From contig JAVDOI010000019.1 of NCBI GenBank assembly GCA_032191485.1, positions 2,570,612 to 2,634,611 on the forward strand: a stretch of 64,000 bases of DNA. The letters are read 5' to 3'. A program made the position numbers and the translations under genes. Below, one piece after another: positions 62,870 to 64,000 of this stretch (positions are counted from its first letter, which is position 1; every line of letters begins with the position of its first letter). Under the pieces are notes generated by a model. The model saw only the letters and a program-made list of their open reading frames with translations, did no database searches and was not told where the DNA came from. The stretch comes from Leptoclinus maculatus. Its lineage: Eukaryota; Chordata; Actinopteri; Perciformes; Stichaeidae.

Positions 62870-64000
62870 TTGAACAAACAGTGTTTTTCCAGGGTGCTCG
62901 CACTGCTCACTGCTACACCTACAACAAATAATCCACTGTAATACCTAATATACATCCCACGTGATCAATTTGTATGTTATCCATCATGAGCAAGGGCACG
63001 CAATGTAGTACAAGGCGTGAAAAAGTCTGCAAAGAGAGGTGGTCGGGGTGGATGGTGGTTCTGAAAACACCAGACTGTCACCCAGGAGCCCGCAGTTTGT
63101 GTCCTGTGTGAAACATGAAGTCAACGTAGTGTTGACTTGTTATTCACGTAACTTCTTTACTGGGGTCACACCAATTCCATAATCATTTTAACCTAAACCA
63201 CAATCTTTTCCAAAACCTAACTTAGTAGTTTTGCTGCTTAAACCGCACCAAGTAGTTTTGTTGCCTAAACACCGCAGGGGCTTGCACAGTTGCACCGATT
63301 GCTTGTGTTGCTGGACAAAAAATTTACTTTTCACAAGATATCATTAGGATACGTGAGTTTTTTTCCCCATTGAAATTGACCCTTCTTAGTCTTATCCCCA
63401 GCTGCTACTCTGTCAAACTGTAAGACACACAGACCACACTACCGTTAGGTAACACTCCGGGGGCAGGTAGGACTAAGGAACTCACTCAACCCCCCCCCCC
63501 CCCCCCATCGTCCCCCCACCTCCTGGTTTCCTGTGTGAAACACAAAGCCCAGCAGATTTCAAAGGAACATCAGCAATGAACAAACACAGCCCGATCAATA
63601 GCAGAGTTGTGAAAGGCCTGGCAGTCTCTTAGCCTCCCAGCTGGCTCCTCACACAGCACATCCAGCCGGAGGATGACGTGAATCTAAAGCTATACATCTC
63701 ATATCAGATATTTTACGGTGTCGACCGCGATATGGTTGGGCGTCCCCGAAAAATAATGTTTCTGCTCAAGTCAGCACCTGCGACAGAGAAGGTCTTTATT
63801 GTCCCCGAGGGGAATTTGTCTCGTACAACACCTTTTGGCAAGAAAATAATTTTTTTTAGGATATTCGTCGGCGTGTGAAAGTTTGCAAACAAGAAAAGGA
63901 GTACAGTAAATGAAGCAGTATTTTACATATTTTAAATTCTCAATGCAGGGACTACTCCACACTCTAAACATCTGTGTATGAAAGTAATGCCCACAAGGAA
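62870..64000. other. no gene seen; poly-C tract
   Basis: Non-coding DNA with a run of 17 C at 63490-63506. Near 63790-63820 the string ctttattgtccccgagggg resembles part of a fish dispersed repeat. No exon of ano4 could be recognised here. Confidence 0.45.

Overview
The window is vertebrate nuclear DNA, almost certainly from a percomorph teleost. It has spliced genes with canonical GT-AG introns, long AT-rich intergenic stretches, (CA)n microsatellites, several non-autonomous hAT-like DNA transposons, a piggyBac-like element, a tRNA-derived SINE and a LINE 3' end, all typical of fish genomes. Nothing bacterial is visible: no operons, Shine-Dalgarno sites or CRISPR arrays.

Two genes are secure. 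amigo2 (+ strand, coding exon 8860-10377) encodes a 505-residue LRR/Ig single-pass membrane adhesion protein. It has a GC-rich non-coding first exon ending at 7635, with a CRE and an AP-1 motif just upstream. ano4 (- strand, 31812 to beyond 60933) encodes an anoctamin/TMEM16 protein. I reconstructed 25 coding exons whose splice phases all match. They give a 923-residue product from an internal ATG in exon 51842-52042. One further upstream coding exon (60709-60933) joins in phase and implies a longer N-terminus starting outside the window. All six Ca2+-coordinating positions known in TMEM16 proteins are kept.

The most interesting item lies in the ano4 intron 41101-45745, on the opposite strand: two exons with good splice sites and matching phase (43965-44108 and 44980-45140), plus a weaker candidate first exon (43216-43348). 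Together they would encode a small single-pass membrane protein of about 145 residues that I do not recognise.

The rest is intron or intergenic DNA rich in mobile elements. There are five TIR-bounded hAT-like elements: 11429-12430, 34174-34581, 44393-44786, 57138-58143 and 59123-60098. Four have perfect 8-bp target duplications and one (34174-34581) has a degenerate one. A 1.3-kb piggyBac-like element (17968-19277) sits inside a SINE and still carries a transposase-like N-terminal peptide. A 906-bp Harbinger-like element (22873-23778) has CCG motifs spaced about once per DNA helical turn. A dispersed repeat family has at least seven copies across the window.

Layout: 1-7230 intergenic; 7240-about 10400 or beyond amigo2; to about 30000 intergenic and repeat-rich; 30049-60933+ ano4 with the antisense nested candidate; 60934-64000 upstream ano4 intron or intergenic DNA with a LINE 3' end. 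All family names come from memory of conserved residues and structure; no database search was run.
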